A stretch of DNA of 64,000 nt from PALSA-1003 sp963741315 (GCA_963741315.1 CAVUHK010000004.1:434001-498000); one strand, 5' to 3'. Counted from the stretch's first letter, positions 17,815-28,528 are shown. Numbers and translations are program-made. Notes: generated by a model from the letters alone, not told the origin.

Positions 17815-19437
17815 ATGCAATTGACGCTGTGGACCTACGAAGGGCCGCCGCACGTCGGCGCGATCCGCATCGCAGCGTCGATGCGCGACGTGCATCTCGT
17901 GTTGCATGCGCCGCAGGGCGACACCTATGCCGACCTGCTGTTCACGATGATCGAGCGGCAGGACCGCAGGCCGCCGGTCACCTACACCACGTTCCAGGCG
18001 CGCGACCTCGGCGGCGACACGGCAAACCTGGTCAAGACGGCGGTCGCCGACGCGTTCGAACGCTTCAAGCCTGCGGCGCTGCTGGTCGGCGAGTCCTGCA
18101 CCGCGGAACTGATCCAGGACCAGGCCGGCGCGCTGGCGCGCAGCATGAACCTGCCGGTGCCGGTCGTGCCGCTGGAACTGCCCGCGTATTCGAAGAAGGA
18201 GAACTGGGGCGCGGCGGAGACGATGTATCACCTCGTGCGCGCGTTGCTTGCCGAACGCGTGCCGGCGGCTGGCACGCCGCGCCCGGTGCGTGCGCCCGGC
18301 CGCGCTCCACGCGCCAACCTGCTTGGCCCGACGGTGCTGGGCTTCCGCTGCCGCGACGATGTTGTGGAGGTCCGCCGCCTGCTCGAGGCGCTGGGCATCG
18401 AAGTCAACGCCGTGGTCCCCCTGGGCGCAGCGGCCGACGACATCAGACGCATCCCGGAAGCGGACTTCAACATCGATCTCTATCCTGAAATTTCGCGCAC
18501 GACCGTCACCTGGCTGGAGCGCAGCTTCGGCATGCCGCACACCCGAACGATCCCGATGGGCGTCGGCGGCACGCGCGAATTCATCGCGGAAGTGGCCGCG
18601 CTGGCCGGCGTCGATGCGGGACCATTGCTGTCGCGCGAGCATCCGGGTACGGCAGGACTCGCGGCTTCGCAATCGCGCCTTCCCTGGTATGCGCGCTCCG
18701 TCGATTCCACGTACCTCACGGGCAAGCGGGTGTTCATCTTCGCCGACGCGACGCACGCCATTGCGGCGGCGCGCATCGCAACGGAAGAAATGGGTTTCAC
18801 CGTCGTCGGCCTCGGAACCTACAGTCGCGAACTTGCACGCGACGTGCGCGACGCCGCCGGGAAACTCGGGCTCGAAGCGCTGATCACCGACGATTACCTC
18901 GAAGTGGAAAAGGCGATCGCCGAGGCGAGCCCCGAACTGGTGCTCGGCACGCAGATGGAGAGGCACATCGCCAAGCGGCTGGGCATCGCCTGCGCGGTGA
19001 TTTCGGTGCCCATTCACGTGCAGGACGTCCCGGCGCGCTACAGCCCGGTGTACGGCTTCGAGGGCGCCAATGTCATTTTCGATTCCTGGGTGCATCCGCT
19101 GGTGATGGGCCTCGAGGAGCACTTGCTGCAGATGTTCCGCGACGATTTCGAATTTCATGACGACGCCGCCGCGTCGCACCTGCCCAATGCCGGCAAGGCA
19201 TCCGCTCGACCCGTGGAGCAGGCCACTGTGCGCGACGCGGCAGCAGCCGCGCTCGCAAACGTCGCGGCAGCCGACGGACCGATCTGGACCGCCGATGGCG
19301 AAAACGAACTGCGCAAAATACCGTTCTTCGTGCGCGGCAAGGCGCGTCGCAATACCGAACGCTACGCCCAGGAACGCGGCGTCGCGGCGATTACGGTGGA
19401 GACACTCTACGATGCCAAAGCGCACTTCGGCCGCTGA
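17815..19437 (+). CDS. bchB: dark-operative protochlorophyllide reductase subunit B
   Basis: 540 residues, slightly above the usual 510-530. It begins MQLTLWTYEGPPHVGAIR, typical of BchB, with LFTMIERQDRRPPVTYTTFQ near residue 42 and the cluster-ligand cysteine in GESCTAELIQDQAG near 95. The C-terminal part holds the DUF-type domain (NELRKIPFFVRGKARRNTER) found in BchB and ChlB. It partners BchN. The 3' end overlaps the start of bchH by 26 bp. Confidence 0.97.
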   Translation: MQLTLWTYEGPPHVGAIRIAASMRDVHLVLHAPQGDTYADLLFTMIERQDRRPPVTYTTFQARDLGGDTANLVKTAVADAFERFKPAALLVGESCTAELIQDQAGALARSMNLPVPVVPLELPAYSKKENWGAAETMYHLVRALLAERVPAAGTPRPVRAPGRAPRANLLGPTVLGFRCRDDVVEVRRLLEALGIEVNAVVPLGAAADDIRRIPEADFNIDLYPEISRTTVTWLERSFGMPHTRTIPMGVGGTREFIAEVAALAGVDAGPLLSREHPGTAGLAASQSRLPWYARSVDSTYLTGKRVFIFADATHAIAAARIATEEMGFTVVGLGTYSRELARDVRDAAGKLGLEALITDDYLEVEKAIAEASPELVLGTQMERHIAKRLGIACAVISVPIHVQDVPARYSPVYGFEGANVIFDSWVHPLVMGLEEHLLQMFRDDFEFHDDAAASHLPNAGKASARPVEQATVRDAAAAALANVAAADGPIWTADGENELRKIPFFVRGKARRNTERYAQERGVAAITVETLYDAKAHFGR

Positions 19438-22400
19438 CACGACGCCGCTGCGCGTCGTTTTCGTGACCATGGATACTCACCTGGCGAGCACCATCGATCG
19501 CACGCGCTCGGTGCTTGCGCGCGAGTATCCGGGCCTGTCGCTTGCGGTTCACGCCGCCGCCGAATGGAGCGATCGAACGGGCGCGCTCGACGATTGCATT
19601 CGCGATATCGACCAGGGTGACATCGTCGTCGCGACCATGCTGTTCCTGGAGGATCACTTCCTGCCGATCCTGCCGGCACTCAAGGCGCGGCGCGAGCAAT
19701 GCGATGCGATGGTATGCGCCATGTCTGCAGGCGAGGTGGTGCGCCTGACGCGCATGGGGCGCTACAACATGGGCGAAGCCGCCAGCGGCCCACTGGCCCT
19801 GCTCAAGAAGCTGCGTGGCAGCAAGACCGGGACGGCGAGCGCCGGCGCACGCCAGATGGCGATGTTGCGCAGGCTGCCGCAGATCCTGCGCTTCATTCCG
19901 GGCACCGCGCAGGATGTGCGCGCGTATTTCCTGACCCTGCAATACTGGCTCGGCGGATCGGAGCGCAACGTCGCCAACATGGTGCGGCTGCTCATCGACC
20001 GCTATGCCGACGGCCCGCGCAAGCTATTGCGCGGCGTCGCCAAAGTCGCAGCCACCGGTCGACTATCCGGAAGTCGGCGTCTACCACCCGCGGATGAAAG
20101 GACGCATCAGCGATCGCGCCGATGCCCTGCCCCGCTGCGGCGACCAAGGCAGCGTCGGACTGCTGTTGATGCGCTCTTACCTGCTCGCCGGCAATGCCGG
20201 TCACTACGACGGCGTGATCGCGGCGCTGGAAGCGCGCGGCCTGAATGTCGTTCCTGCGTTCGCGACCGGTCTGGACGCGCGGCCCGCCATCGAGCGCTTC
20301 TTCCGCCACGACGGCACGACGACGGTCGACGCGGTGGTATCGCTGACTGGATTTTCGCTCGTCGGCGGCCCCGCGTACAACGACGCCCGGGCCGCGGAGG
20401 CAACGCTCGCAGCACTCGATGTACCCTACCTCGCGGTCACTCCGGTCGAGTTCCAGACACTCGAGCAGTGGGAAGCGTCGGATCGCGGCCTGATGCCGGT
20501 CGAAGCGACGATGATGGTCGCCATTCCCGAACTCGATGGTTCGACCGGTCCCATGGTGTTCGGCGGCCGCTCGGAAACGATGGCGCCGGACCGTGCCCGC
20601 GACATGCATGTGCACGCCGAACGCGCGGCGATGCTTGCTTCGCGCGTGGAAAAACTCGTTGCACTGCGCAAGGTCGCCATTGCGCAACGCAAGGTGTCGA
20701 TCGTGCTGTTCAATTTCCCGCCCAACGCCGGCAACACCGGCACCGCGGCGTACCTCGCAGTTTTCGAATCGTTGCATCGCACGCTGCTGGCGATGCAAGC
20801 CGAGGGCTATGCCGTCGACGTTCCGAAGAGCGTCGACGAGTTGCGCGAGCGGATCATCGCGGGCAACGCCGAACGCATGGGCGCACCGGCCAACGTGCAC
20901 GTTCGGATTCCCGTCGACGACCATGTGCGCCGCGAGCGCTGGCTCGATGCGATCGAAGCGCAATGGGGAGCGGCGCCGGGTCGTCAGCAAAGTGACGGCA
21001 GCTCGATTTTCGTGCTTGGCGCGCGCTTCGGAAACGTCTTCGTCGGCGTGCAACCCGCGTTCGGGTACGAAGGTGATCCAATGCGCCTGCTGTTCGAGAA
21101 GGGCTTCGCGCCGACGCACGCCTTCTCGGCGTTCTACCGCTACATCCGCGAGGACTTCGGCGCGCACGCCGTGCTTCATTTCGGCACCCATGGCGCACTG
21201 GAATTCATGCCCGGCAAGCAGGCAGGCATGTCCGGAGCGTGCTGGCCGGATCGCCTGATCGGCGACCTGCCCAACCTGTACCTCTACGCGTCGAACAATC
21301 CGTCCGAAGGTACGATCGCCAAGCGTCGTGCGGCCGCGACCATGATCAGCTACCTGACGCCCCCCGTCGCGCACGCCGGGCTCTATCGTGGGCTTCTCGA
21401 CCTGAAGGCATCGTTGCAACGCTGGCGCTCGCTGCCGCCCGAGGCCAGCGCGGAGTTGCAGGACCTCGCGGAATTGATCCAGGTGCAGGCGGCGACCGTC
21501 GACCTCGCCACTGCCGAACCGCCATGGGGCGCCGAGGCCGAGGAGCGCATCGCGCGGCTCGGCGACAAGGTGCTCGAAGTCGAATACACGCTCATTCCGC
21601 ACGGCCTGCACGTTGTTGGACAGGTGCCTTCGCGCGAGGAACGCACCGACATGCTGCTGTCGATCGCGCAGGCCTCGCACGGCGCACGTCCGGAGCGCGT
21701 CGCGGTCGAAGCGCTGGTCGACGGCCATTCGCCCGACGACTCACTCGCCGAGGCCGGCATGAGCGCAACCGACAGCAACGTCGCCATGTTCACCGAACTG
21801 GCGGCGACCGATCGCCTGCTGGCGCAGGACCACGAGCTGCCGGCGATTCTTCGCGCACTCGAGGGGCGGTTTGTGCGTCCTGCGCCCGGCGGCGACCTCT
21901 TGCGGACGCCAGACATTCTCCCCACCGGCCGCAACCTGCACGGTTTCGATCCGTTCCGCATCCCCAGCGAGTTCGCGGTGCAGGACGGCGCGCGGCAGGC
22001 CGCACGACTGCTCGAGCGGCATATGGCTGAAGGTCAACGCTTCCCGGAGTTGATCGCGATGGTGCTCTGGGGCACCGACAACCTGAAGAGCGAAGGCGGT
22101 CCCATTGCGCAAGCCTTGGCGCTGATGGGCGCGCGGCCGCGCTTCGACAGTTACGGCCGGCTCGCCGGCGCAACGCTGATCCCGCTCGAAGAACTGGGCC
22201 GCCCGCGGGTCGACGTGGTCACCACGCTCTCCGGAATCTTTCGCGACCTGCTGCCGTTGCAGACCAAGCTGCTCGCCGAGGCGGCTTATCTGGCCGCCGC
22301 CGCCGACGAACCGGTCGAACGCAACTTCGTGCGCAAGCACGCGCTCGAATACATGGCGCAGCACGGCGGCGATCTCGAAACCGCGGCCTTGCGCGTCTTC

Positions 22401-23123
22401 GGCAATGCCGACGGCGCCTACGGGTCCAACGTCAATCACCTGGTCGCCAACGGACGCTGGGACGACGAGGACGAACTGGCGGAAACGTACACCCGGCGCA
22501 AGAGCTTCGCCTACGGTCGCGCCGGACAGCCGGTGCAGCAGGCGCAATTGCTGCAAAGCGTGCTCGCGCGCGTGGAACTCGCCTACCAGAACCTCGATTC
22601 GGTCGAACTCGGCGTCACCACCGTCGACAACTACTTCGACACGCTGGGCGGCATCAGCGGCGCAGTCAAGCGCGCGCAGGGTGGAATCGCGGCGCCAGTG
22701 TATATCGGCGACCAGACTGTCGGCGAAGGCACCATCCGCACGCTGTCCGAACAGGTCGCGCTGGAAACGCGCACGCGCATGCTCAATCCCAGGTGGTACG
22801 AAGGCATGCTCAAGCACGGTTACGAAGGCGTGCGTCAGATCGAGGTGCACGTCACCAACACCATGGGCTGGTCGGCGACGACCGGCCAAGTCGCGCCGTG
22901 GGTCTATCAGCGGCTGTCGGAGACCTTCGTGCTCGATCCGGAGATGCGCGAGCGCATGGCCGCGCTCAACCCGACCGCATCGGCCAAGGTTGCCAACCGC
23001 CTGCTCGAAGCGCACGAACGCAAGTACTGGAACCCGGAAGCCGGGGTGCTCGACGCGCTGCGCCGCGCCGGTGAAGAGCTCGAAGACCGTATCGAAGGCG
23101 TGTTCGAACGCGCCGCCGCATGA
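19412..23123 (+). CDS. bchH: magnesium chelatase subunit H, frameshifted
   Basis: The large porphyrin-binding subunit that, with BchI and BchD, inserts Mg2+ into protoporphyrin IX. From the ATG at 19412 (MPKRTSAADTTPLRVVFVTM) the frame is open to about 20050 (RKLLRGVAKVA). It then continues in the next frame as PPVDYPEVGVYHPRMKGRIS to the stop at 23123. Deleting one G at about 20051 restores a 1236-residue protein, the normal BchH size. The interior has HFGTHGALEFMPGKQ, a signature of the CobN/BchH family. The frameshift sits in a conserved motif, so it is probably a sequence error. Confidence 0.93.
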
Positions 23124-23190
23124 TCGACCCGAAAGGAAATGCCATGAGACCGACCCGCGCCACCGCAATGAACCTGGACAGGGGAGCACG

Positions 23191-24102
23191 ATGACGGTCG
23201 CGACGGTGCCGATGTCGACCCTGAAGACGCGCACCACGCGTCCCGACGGCGATGGCAGCGTGCAAGTGCAGATGGACGCCAGCATCAAGATCGGCACCGC
23301 CAAGGTGTTCGCGGTCTACGGCAAGGGTGGAATCGGCAAGAGCACGACATCGTCGAATCTTTCGGTGGCCTTTTCCAAGCTCGGCAAACGCGTGCTGCAG
23401 ATCGGTTGCGATCCCAAGCACGACTCCACCTTCACGCTGACCAAACGGCTGGTGCCCACGGTCATCGACGTGCTCGAATCGGTCGACTTCCATCCCGAAG
23501 AGCTGCGGCCCGAGGACTTTGTCTTCACCGGCTACAACGGCGTGATGTGCGTCGAAGCCGGCGGACCGCCCGCCGGAACCGGATGCGGCGGTTATGTCGT
23601 CGGCCAGACGGTCAAGCTGCTCAAGGAACATCACCTGCTCGAAGATACCGACGTGGTCATCTTTGACGTGTTGGGCGACGTCGTCTGCGGCGGTTTTGCC
23701 GCGCCGTTACAGCACGCAGACCGCGCGCTGATCGTGGCAGCCAACGACTTCGATTCCATTTTCGCTATGAACCGCATCATCGCCGCCATCCAGGCGAAGT
23801 CGAAGAACTACAACGTACGCCTTGGCGGGGTCATCGCCAACCGCAGCGCCGAGACCGATCAGATCGACCGCTTCAACGACAACGTCGGCCTGACCACGAT
23901 GGCGCGTTTCGCCGACCTCGATGTTTTCCGTCGCAGCCGGCTGAAGAAATCGACGCTGTTCGAAATGGAGCCTTCGCCGGGACTCGAGGAAGTGCAGCAG
24001 GAATACATGCGCCTGGCGGCGAAGCTGTGGGCGGGTACCGACCCGCTGATCGCCGAACCAATGAAGGATCGCGACATTTTCGATCTGCTCGGCTACGACT
24101 GA
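23191..24102 (+). CDS. bchL: dark-operative protochlorophyllide reductase ATPase subunit L
   Basis: 303 residues; the ATG is preceded by AGGGGAGC. It is a NifH-like ATPase: P-loop VYGKGGIGKSTTSSNLSV near residue 48, then QIGCDPKHDSTFTLTK. The 4Fe-4S ligand cysteines are in GTGCGGYVVGQ and VLGDVVCGGFAAP. The BchL homodimer couples ATP hydrolysis to electron transfer into BchNB. The gene sits between bchH and bchM, as in most purple bacteria. Confidence 0.97.
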   Translation: MTVATVPMSTLKTRTTRPDGDGSVQVQMDASIKIGTAKVFAVYGKGGIGKSTTSSNLSVAFSKLGKRVLQIGCDPKHDSTFTLTKRLVPTVIDVLESVDFHPEELRPEDFVFTGYNGVMCVEAGGPPAGTGCGGYVVGQTVKLLKEHHLLEDTDVVIFDVLGDVVCGGFAAPLQHADRALIVAANDFDSIFAMNRIIAAIQAKSKNYNVRLGGVIANRSAETDQIDRFNDNVGLTTMARFADLDVFRRSRLKKSTLFEMEPSPGLEEVQQEYMRLAAKLWAGTDPLIAEPMKDRDIFDLLGYD

Positions 24103-24116
24103 ACCACGATCCTGCC

Positions 24117-24815
24117 ATGACCACTTCTTACCTCGAACGCCGAGGACAACTCGAGACATACTTCGACCGCACCGCGGCCGAAGCGTGGTCGCGGCTGACC
24201 TCGGACGCTCCGGTGAGCCGCATCCGCGCCACGGTGCGCGCTGGCCGCGACCGAATGCGGCGCACGCTGCTCGACTGGCTGCCGGCCGACATTCGCGACA
24301 AGCGCATTCTCGACGCCGGTTGCGGAACGGGGGCGCTCGCCATCGACGCTGCGCGCCGCGGCGCGCACGTGGTCGCGATCGACCTCTCGCCGACGCTGGT
24401 CGAGCTCGCCCGCGACCGCGCGGCGCGCGAAACACTCACGGGAAGCATCGACTTCCGGGTCGGCGACATGCTCGATCCCGCGCTCGGCCGCTTCGATCAC
24501 GTGGTGGCGATGGATTCGCTCATCCACTATCCAGCCATCGACATCGTGCGGGTACTCGCCGCGCAGGCAGCGCGCGCCGAGCGCTCGATCCTGTTCACCT
24601 TCGCGCCGCGCACCGCCGCGCTGTCGGTGATGCACGCCGTCGGTCGCCTGCTGCCGCGCGGCGATCGCGCACCGGCCATCGAGCCGGTTGGCGAAGCTGC
24701 GCTGCGCCGAAGCATCGAGCAGGATGGAGCGCTGAGCGAATGGCGCGCGGCGCGCACATTGCGCATTGGCAGCGGGTTTTACATTTCGCAGGCGATGGAA
24801 CTGGTGCGCCCATGA
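24117..24815 (+). CDS. bchM: magnesium-protoporphyrin IX methyltransferase
   Basis: 232 residues. A class I SAM methyltransferase: ILDAGCGTGALAIDAARRGA near residue 64, VVAIDLSPTLVELARDR, and IDFRVGDMLDP. The N-terminus YLERRGQLETYFDRTAAEAW is characteristic of BchM. It methylates the C13 propionate of Mg-protoporphyrin IX, making the substrate of the cyclase AcsF encoded downstream. The stop overlaps the ATG of lhaA by 4 bp. Confidence 0.96.
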   Translation: MTTSYLERRGQLETYFDRTAAEAWSRLTSDAPVSRIRATVRAGRDRMRRTLLDWLPADIRDKRILDAGCGTGALAIDAARRGAHVVAIDLSPTLVELARDRAARETLTGSIDFRVGDMLDPALGRFDHVVAMDSLIHYPAIDIVRVLAAQAARAERSILFTFAPRTAALSVMHAVGRLLPRGDRAPAIEPVGEAALRRSIEQDGALSEWRAARTLRIGSGFYISQAMELVRP

Positions 24816-26275
24816 GCCTGCGCGCCACAACGCAAGGCATCAACGGCGCACTCGCACGGGGCTGGACGCTGCTCGGGCCGCGCTTCCTGCCGTTTGCCGA
24901 TGTCGCCACCCCCGAACTTCCGCTGAGCCGCTTGCTGCGTCTGTCGCTGTTCCAGGTCTCGGTCGGCATGGCGGCCGTGCTGCTGATCGGAACGCTCAAC
25001 CGGGTGATGATCGTCGAACTCGGCGTACCGGCGTGGCTGGTGGCGCTGATGGTGTCGCTGCCGCTCATCTTCGCGCCCTTTCGTACGCTGGTGGGCTTTC
25101 GCTCCGATACCCATCGCTCGGTGCTGGGCTGGAAGCGCGTGCCCTACATCTGGATGGGCACGCTGCTGCAGTTCGGCGGCCTTGCCATCATGCCCTTCGC
25201 GCTGCTGGTACTCTCCGGCGACACCCACGGCCCGATCGTCATCGGGCAGATCGGCGCCGGACTCGCCTTCCTGCTGGTGGGCGCGGGCCTCCACACTACG
25301 CAAACCGTGGGCCTGGCGCTCGCGACCGATCTCGCGCCGGCGGAGTCGCAGCCGCGCGTGGTCGGATTGATGTACGTGATGCTGCTGCTGGGGATGGTGG
25401 TCAGCGCGCTCGCGTTCGGCGCCGCGCTCGCGCACTTCAGCCAGATCCGTCTGATCCAGGTCATCCAGGGAGCGGCACTGGCGACGATGATCCTGAACCT
25501 GATCGCGCTGTGGAAACAAGAAGCGCGCGCGCCTTCGCGCACATCGCCGAAACTGGCGCGGCCGGCGTTCGGCGACGCATGGCGCGCATTCCGCACCGAT
25601 GCTCAGGTCACGCGGCGACTCGTCGCCGTCGGTCTCGGTACCGCAGCGTTCAGCATGGAAGACATCTTGCTCGAACCCTACGGCGGCCAGATCCTGCACC
25701 TCACGGTCGGTTCGACCACCGCATTGACGGCGCTGCTGGCGGTCGGTGGCCTGATCGGTTTCGCGCTCGCATCCCGCTGGCTCGCGAATGGGTTCGATCC
25801 GTTTCGCATGGCGGCGTTCGGTGCGTTGGCTGGTTTGCTGGCGTTCGCGGCGGTGATCTTTTCGGCGCCGCTGCAATCGGTGGCGCTGTTCGGCCTCGGC
25901 ACCGCGCTGATCGGCTTCGGTGCCGGGCTGTTCGGGCACGGCACTCTCACCGCCACCATGGCATCGGCGCCCGCGGGGCAGACCGGGCTGGCATTGGGTG
26001 CGTGGGGTGCGGTCCAGGCTTCATGCGCGGGCATCGCCATCGCGCTCGGCGGCGCGATTCGCGACGGCGTGACTCATCTCGCCGAACAGGGGCTGCTCGG
26101 CGTGGCGATGAACGATCCAGCCACCGGATACAGCGTCGTCTACCACATCGAACTCTACCTGCTGTTCGCCACCCTGATCGCGCTCGGACCGCTCGTACGC
26201 AAGAACCGCGGCGGCGTTGCGCGATCGCCCACTATCGGCCTTTCCGAATTTTCCGGCCAACCGACTTCCGCCTGA
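24812..26275 (+). CDS. lhaA: PucC-family light-harvesting assembly protein LhaA
   Basis: 487 residues, about 12 membrane helices. Family motifs are LFQVSVGMAAVLLIGTLNRV, MIVELGVPAWLVALMVSLP, LVGFRSDTHRSVLGWKRVPY and LLEPYGGQILHLTVGST. LhaA is needed for LH1 assembly, probably by handing bacteriochlorophyll to the antenna polypeptides. It lies directly before puhA, the canonical position. The paralogue at 10873-12241 belongs to a different subgroup. Confidence 0.94.
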   Translation: MSLRATTQGINGALARGWTLLGPRFLPFADVATPELPLSRLLRLSLFQVSVGMAAVLLIGTLNRVMIVELGVPAWLVALMVSLPLIFAPFRTLVGFRSDTHRSVLGWKRVPYIWMGTLLQFGGLAIMPFALLVLSGDTHGPIVIGQIGAGLAFLLVGAGLHTTQTVGLALATDLAPAESQPRVVGLMYVMLLLGMVVSALAFGAALAHFSQIRLIQVIQGAALATMILNLIALWKQEARAPSRTSPKLARPAFGDAWRAFRTDAQVTRRLVAVGLGTAAFSMEDILLEPYGGQILHLTVGSTTALTALLAVGGLIGFALASRWLANGFDPFRMAAFGALAGLLAFAAVIFSAPLQSVALFGLGTALIGFGAGLFGHGTLTATMASAPAGQTGLALGAWGAVQASCAGIAIALGGAIRDGVTHLAEQGLLGVAMNDPATGYSVVYHIELYLLFATLIALGPLVRKNRGGVARSPTIGLSEFSGQPTSA

Positions 26276-26287
26276 GGAGTAAGCGCC

Positions 26288-27061
26288 ATGAACCACGGTT
26301 CCATCACCGGATACATCGACGTCGCGCAGATCGCGCTCTATGCCTTCTGGGTGTTCTTCGCCTGCCTGATTTACTACCTGCGCCGCGAAGACAAGCGCGA
26401 GGGCTATCCGCTCGAATCCGACCGCTCCGGACAGATTCGCGTGCAGGGCTGGCCGTCAATACCGAAGCCCAAGACTTTTCTCCTGCGTGACGGCACGATC
26501 CGCGTCGCGCCGCGCGCGCCCTCGCCGCGAGCCGAGATTCGCGCCACACCTGGCGCGTGGCCCGGTTCACCGCTGGAACCCACCGGCAATCCGATGCTGG
26601 ATGGCGTCGGCCCCGCTGCGTACACAGACCGCGACGATGTGCCCGATCTCACCGTAGACGGCCGGGCCAAGATCGTGCCGCTGCGCGTGGCAACCGACTT
26701 CCACATCGAATCGCGCGATCCCGATCCACGTGGCATGCAGGTCATCGGCGCCGATCGCGCCATCGGCGGAATTGTTCGCGACGTCTGGGTCGATCGTTCC
26801 GAGGCGCTGATTCGTTACCTCGAAGTCGAGGTCGCCGCGGCCACCGGCTCGCGCCGCGTGCTGCTGCCGATAAATTTCACGCGCATCGGCGGCCGCCGCG
26901 GTCAGGTGAAAGTCAAGGCCATTCTGGGCCGCCAGTTCGCCGAGGTGCCGGGCATCCAGAAGCCCGACCAGGTGACCCGGCGCGAAGAGGACCGCATCAC
27001 TGCGTACTACGCAGGCGGCACCCTGTACGCGACGCCGGCGCGCATGGAACCGCTGCTGTGA
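26288..27061 (+). CDS. puhA: photosynthetic reaction centre H subunit
   Basis: 257 residues with GAGGAG upstream. One N-terminal membrane helix (VAQIALYAFWVFFACLIYYL, residues 11-30) is followed by LRREDKREGYPLESDR, then the cytoplasmic PRC-barrel domain with PNP-type loops (GSPLEPTGNPMLDGVGPAAY) and KILGRQFAEVPGIQKPDQVT near the end. PuhA caps the L-M core and guides proton uptake to QB. The stop overlaps the GTG start of puhB. Confidence 0.97.
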   Translation: MNHGSITGYIDVAQIALYAFWVFFACLIYYLRREDKREGYPLESDRSGQIRVQGWPSIPKPKTFLLRDGTIRVAPRAPSPRAEIRATPGAWPGSPLEPTGNPMLDGVGPAAYTDRDDVPDLTVDGRAKIVPLRVATDFHIESRDPDPRGMQVIGADRAIGGIVRDVWVDRSEALIRYLEVEVAAATGSRRVLLPINFTRIGGRRGQVKVKAILGRQFAEVPGIQKPDQVTRREEDRITAYYAGGTLYATPARMEPLL

Positions 27062-27717
27062 AAGAGCACGACGACGAGCCGGTGCCGGGACTGCCGGAGC
27101 TGTTGCCCGCTGGCGAGCGGATCCTGTGGCAAGGCGCTCCGCGCTGGCAATCGCTGGCGCGCCGCGCATTCCACATCGGCAACCTGGCGATCTATTTCGG
27201 CGCGCTCATCGCGTGGCGCGCGGGAACGCTGCTCTACGACGGCGAATCGCCGGCACAGGCGCTGCAGGCGATCGCGTGGCTGATACCGCTGGCGCTCGCG
27301 GCAATTGGCATCCTGGCCTTCATCGCCTGGCTGATGGCGCGCACCACGCTCTACACCATCACCAACCGGCGTATCGTCATGCGCGTCGGCGTGGTGTTGA
27401 CTGTCAGTTTCAACATTCCCTTCAGCACGATGGCCTCCGCCGGGTTGCGCAGCTACAGCGACGGCACCGGAGACGTGCCGATCGCGCTGGCCGGCGAGGA
27501 TCGCATCTCCTACCTCCACCTTTGGCCGCACGCGCGGCCGTGGCGAGTCGCGCGGCCGCAGCCGATGCTCCGTGCGGTGCCCGACGTCGCCGCAGTCAGC
27601 GAAGTCCTGGCACGCGCCGTGCAGGCCGCCGAAGGACATGCGGTTCGCCAGGTACGCCCGGCCAACGTCGACGCGCCGTTGCCGGCATCGGAATCGCGCC
27701 CGCTCGCGGTGCAATGA
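27058..27717 (+). CDS. puhB: photosynthetic complex assembly protein PuhB
   Basis: 219 residues from a GTG that overlaps the puhA stop (GTGA). It opens with the pattern PGLPELLPAGERILWQGAP, typical of PuhB, then three hydrophobic segments (about 40-60, 72-98 and a short one) and TLYTITNRRIVMRVGVVLTV of a PH-like domain. PuhB assists reaction-centre assembly in Rhodobacter. Translational coupling to puhA is implied by the overlap. Confidence 0.93.
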   Translation: MKEHDDEPVPGLPELLPAGERILWQGAPRWQSLARRAFHIGNLAIYFGALIAWRAGTLLYDGESPAQALQAIAWLIPLALAAIGILAFIAWLMARTTLYTITNRRIVMRVGVVLTVSFNIPFSTMASAGLRSYSDGTGDVPIALAGEDRISYLHLWPHARPWRVARPQPMLRAVPDVAAVSEVLARAVQAAEGHAVRQVRPANVDAPLPASESRPLAVQ

Positions 27718-27730
27718 TACGGAGCCATCG

Positions 27731-28189
27731 GTGAACGACGACGCCTTCATGCACGCTCCGTTTCCGCGGGCGCCGCTGATCGCCGCCGCCGCGCTCATCG
27801 GCGCGGCCCTGCTGGCGGTGATCTGGGTGCGGCTCACCGGCATCGGCTTCGTGCACCAGCCGGATGCCGCCGCGGTGACCACGCGCGAGCTGCGCTTCGA
27901 GGATCGCGCCGACGGCGGGATCGCCGTCTACGATGCCAAGGCGAATCGGCTGGTCGACGTCGTGACCGGCACCAGCGGCTTCCTGCGCGGCACGCTGCGC
28001 GGGCTCGCGCGCGAGCGCAAGCTGGAGCGCATCGGCCCCGAACAGCCGTTCCTGCTGATCGGCCGCGCCGACGGCCGGCTCACGCTGGAAGATCCCGCGA
28101 CCGGTCGCCGGGTCGATCTCGAATCCTTCGGCCCGACCAACGTCGAGGTGTTCGCTCGCCTGCTCAACGAAGCGGGTGCGCCGCGATGA
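27731..28189 (+). CDS. puhC: photosynthetic complex assembly protein PuhC
   Basis: 152 residues from a GTG with GGAG 7 bp upstream. One N-terminal membrane helix (APLIAAAALIGAALLAVIWV) is followed by a periplasmic domain with TRELRFEDRADGGIAVYDA and TGTSGFLRGTLRGLARERK. PuhC is required for normal LH1-RC levels in Rhodobacter. The stop overlaps the ATG of the next small gene. Confidence 0.9.
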   Translation: MNDDAFMHAPFPRAPLIAAAALIGAALLAVIWVRLTGIGFVHQPDAAAVTTRELRFEDRADGGIAVYDAKANRLVDVVTGTSGFLRGTLRGLARERKLERIGPEQPFLLIGRADGRLTLEDPATGRRVDLESFGPTNVEVFARLLNEAGAPR

Positions 28190-28506
28190 ACGGCGAACTG
28201 TTTCGCCACAGCGTCGACGTGCCCTGCACTGTCGACATCGCGCACACGCCCGAGGAATTCCACGCCCATGTGGACCTCGAAGGCGTCGAGGTCGGGCCAG
28301 GCGACGAAGTGCTGGTGCACGGCGCCCCAGACCGTATCGATTACGGCACCCATGTCGTGCTCGAGCGCCGCGCGACGGTGGTGCACGTCGGCGCTTTCGA
28401 GCGGATTTGGACGCGCGTCTGCGCACGTTTCGAGCTCACGCTCCTGTACGAGGTCAGTTTCTCGCCGGAGCGCTCGCTCACCGCGTCGGCTCGCACGCGC
28501 CGCTAG
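28186..28506 (+). CDS. conserved small protein of the puh-acsF region, unknown function
   Basis: 106 residues, soluble, no signal or membrane segment. It starts at an ATG overlapping the puhC stop and reads MNGELFRHSVDVPCTVDIAH, then VDLEGVEVGPGDEVLVHGAP and LERRATVVHVGAFERIWTRV. The C-terminus is basic. I know small genes occur at this place between puhC and acsF in other purple bacteria, but I cannot name a function. The tight coupling suggests a role in assembly or in supporting the cyclase. Confidence 0.65.
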   Translation: MNGELFRHSVDVPCTVDIAHTPEEFHAHVDLEGVEVGPGDEVLVHGAPDRIDYGTHVVLERRATVVHVGAFERIWTRVCARFELTLLYEVSFSPERSLTASARTRR

Positions 28507-28528
28507 ACAGAAACAGCAAGAGGGGATC

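Noticed and set aside
17716..19470. Long antisense open frame over bchB
   Set aside because: High G+C leaves many antisense frames open. The translation is rich in Arg, His and Ala with no family pattern, whereas bchB on the other strand is fully conserved.
21741..23303. Long antisense open frame over bchH and the bchH-bchL junction
   Set aside because: Shadow of bchH codon bias; no motif, no ribosome binding site.
24812..26275. Calling this gene pucC of an LH2 operon
   Set aside because: No pucB or pucA is present; the position before puhA is that of lhaA.
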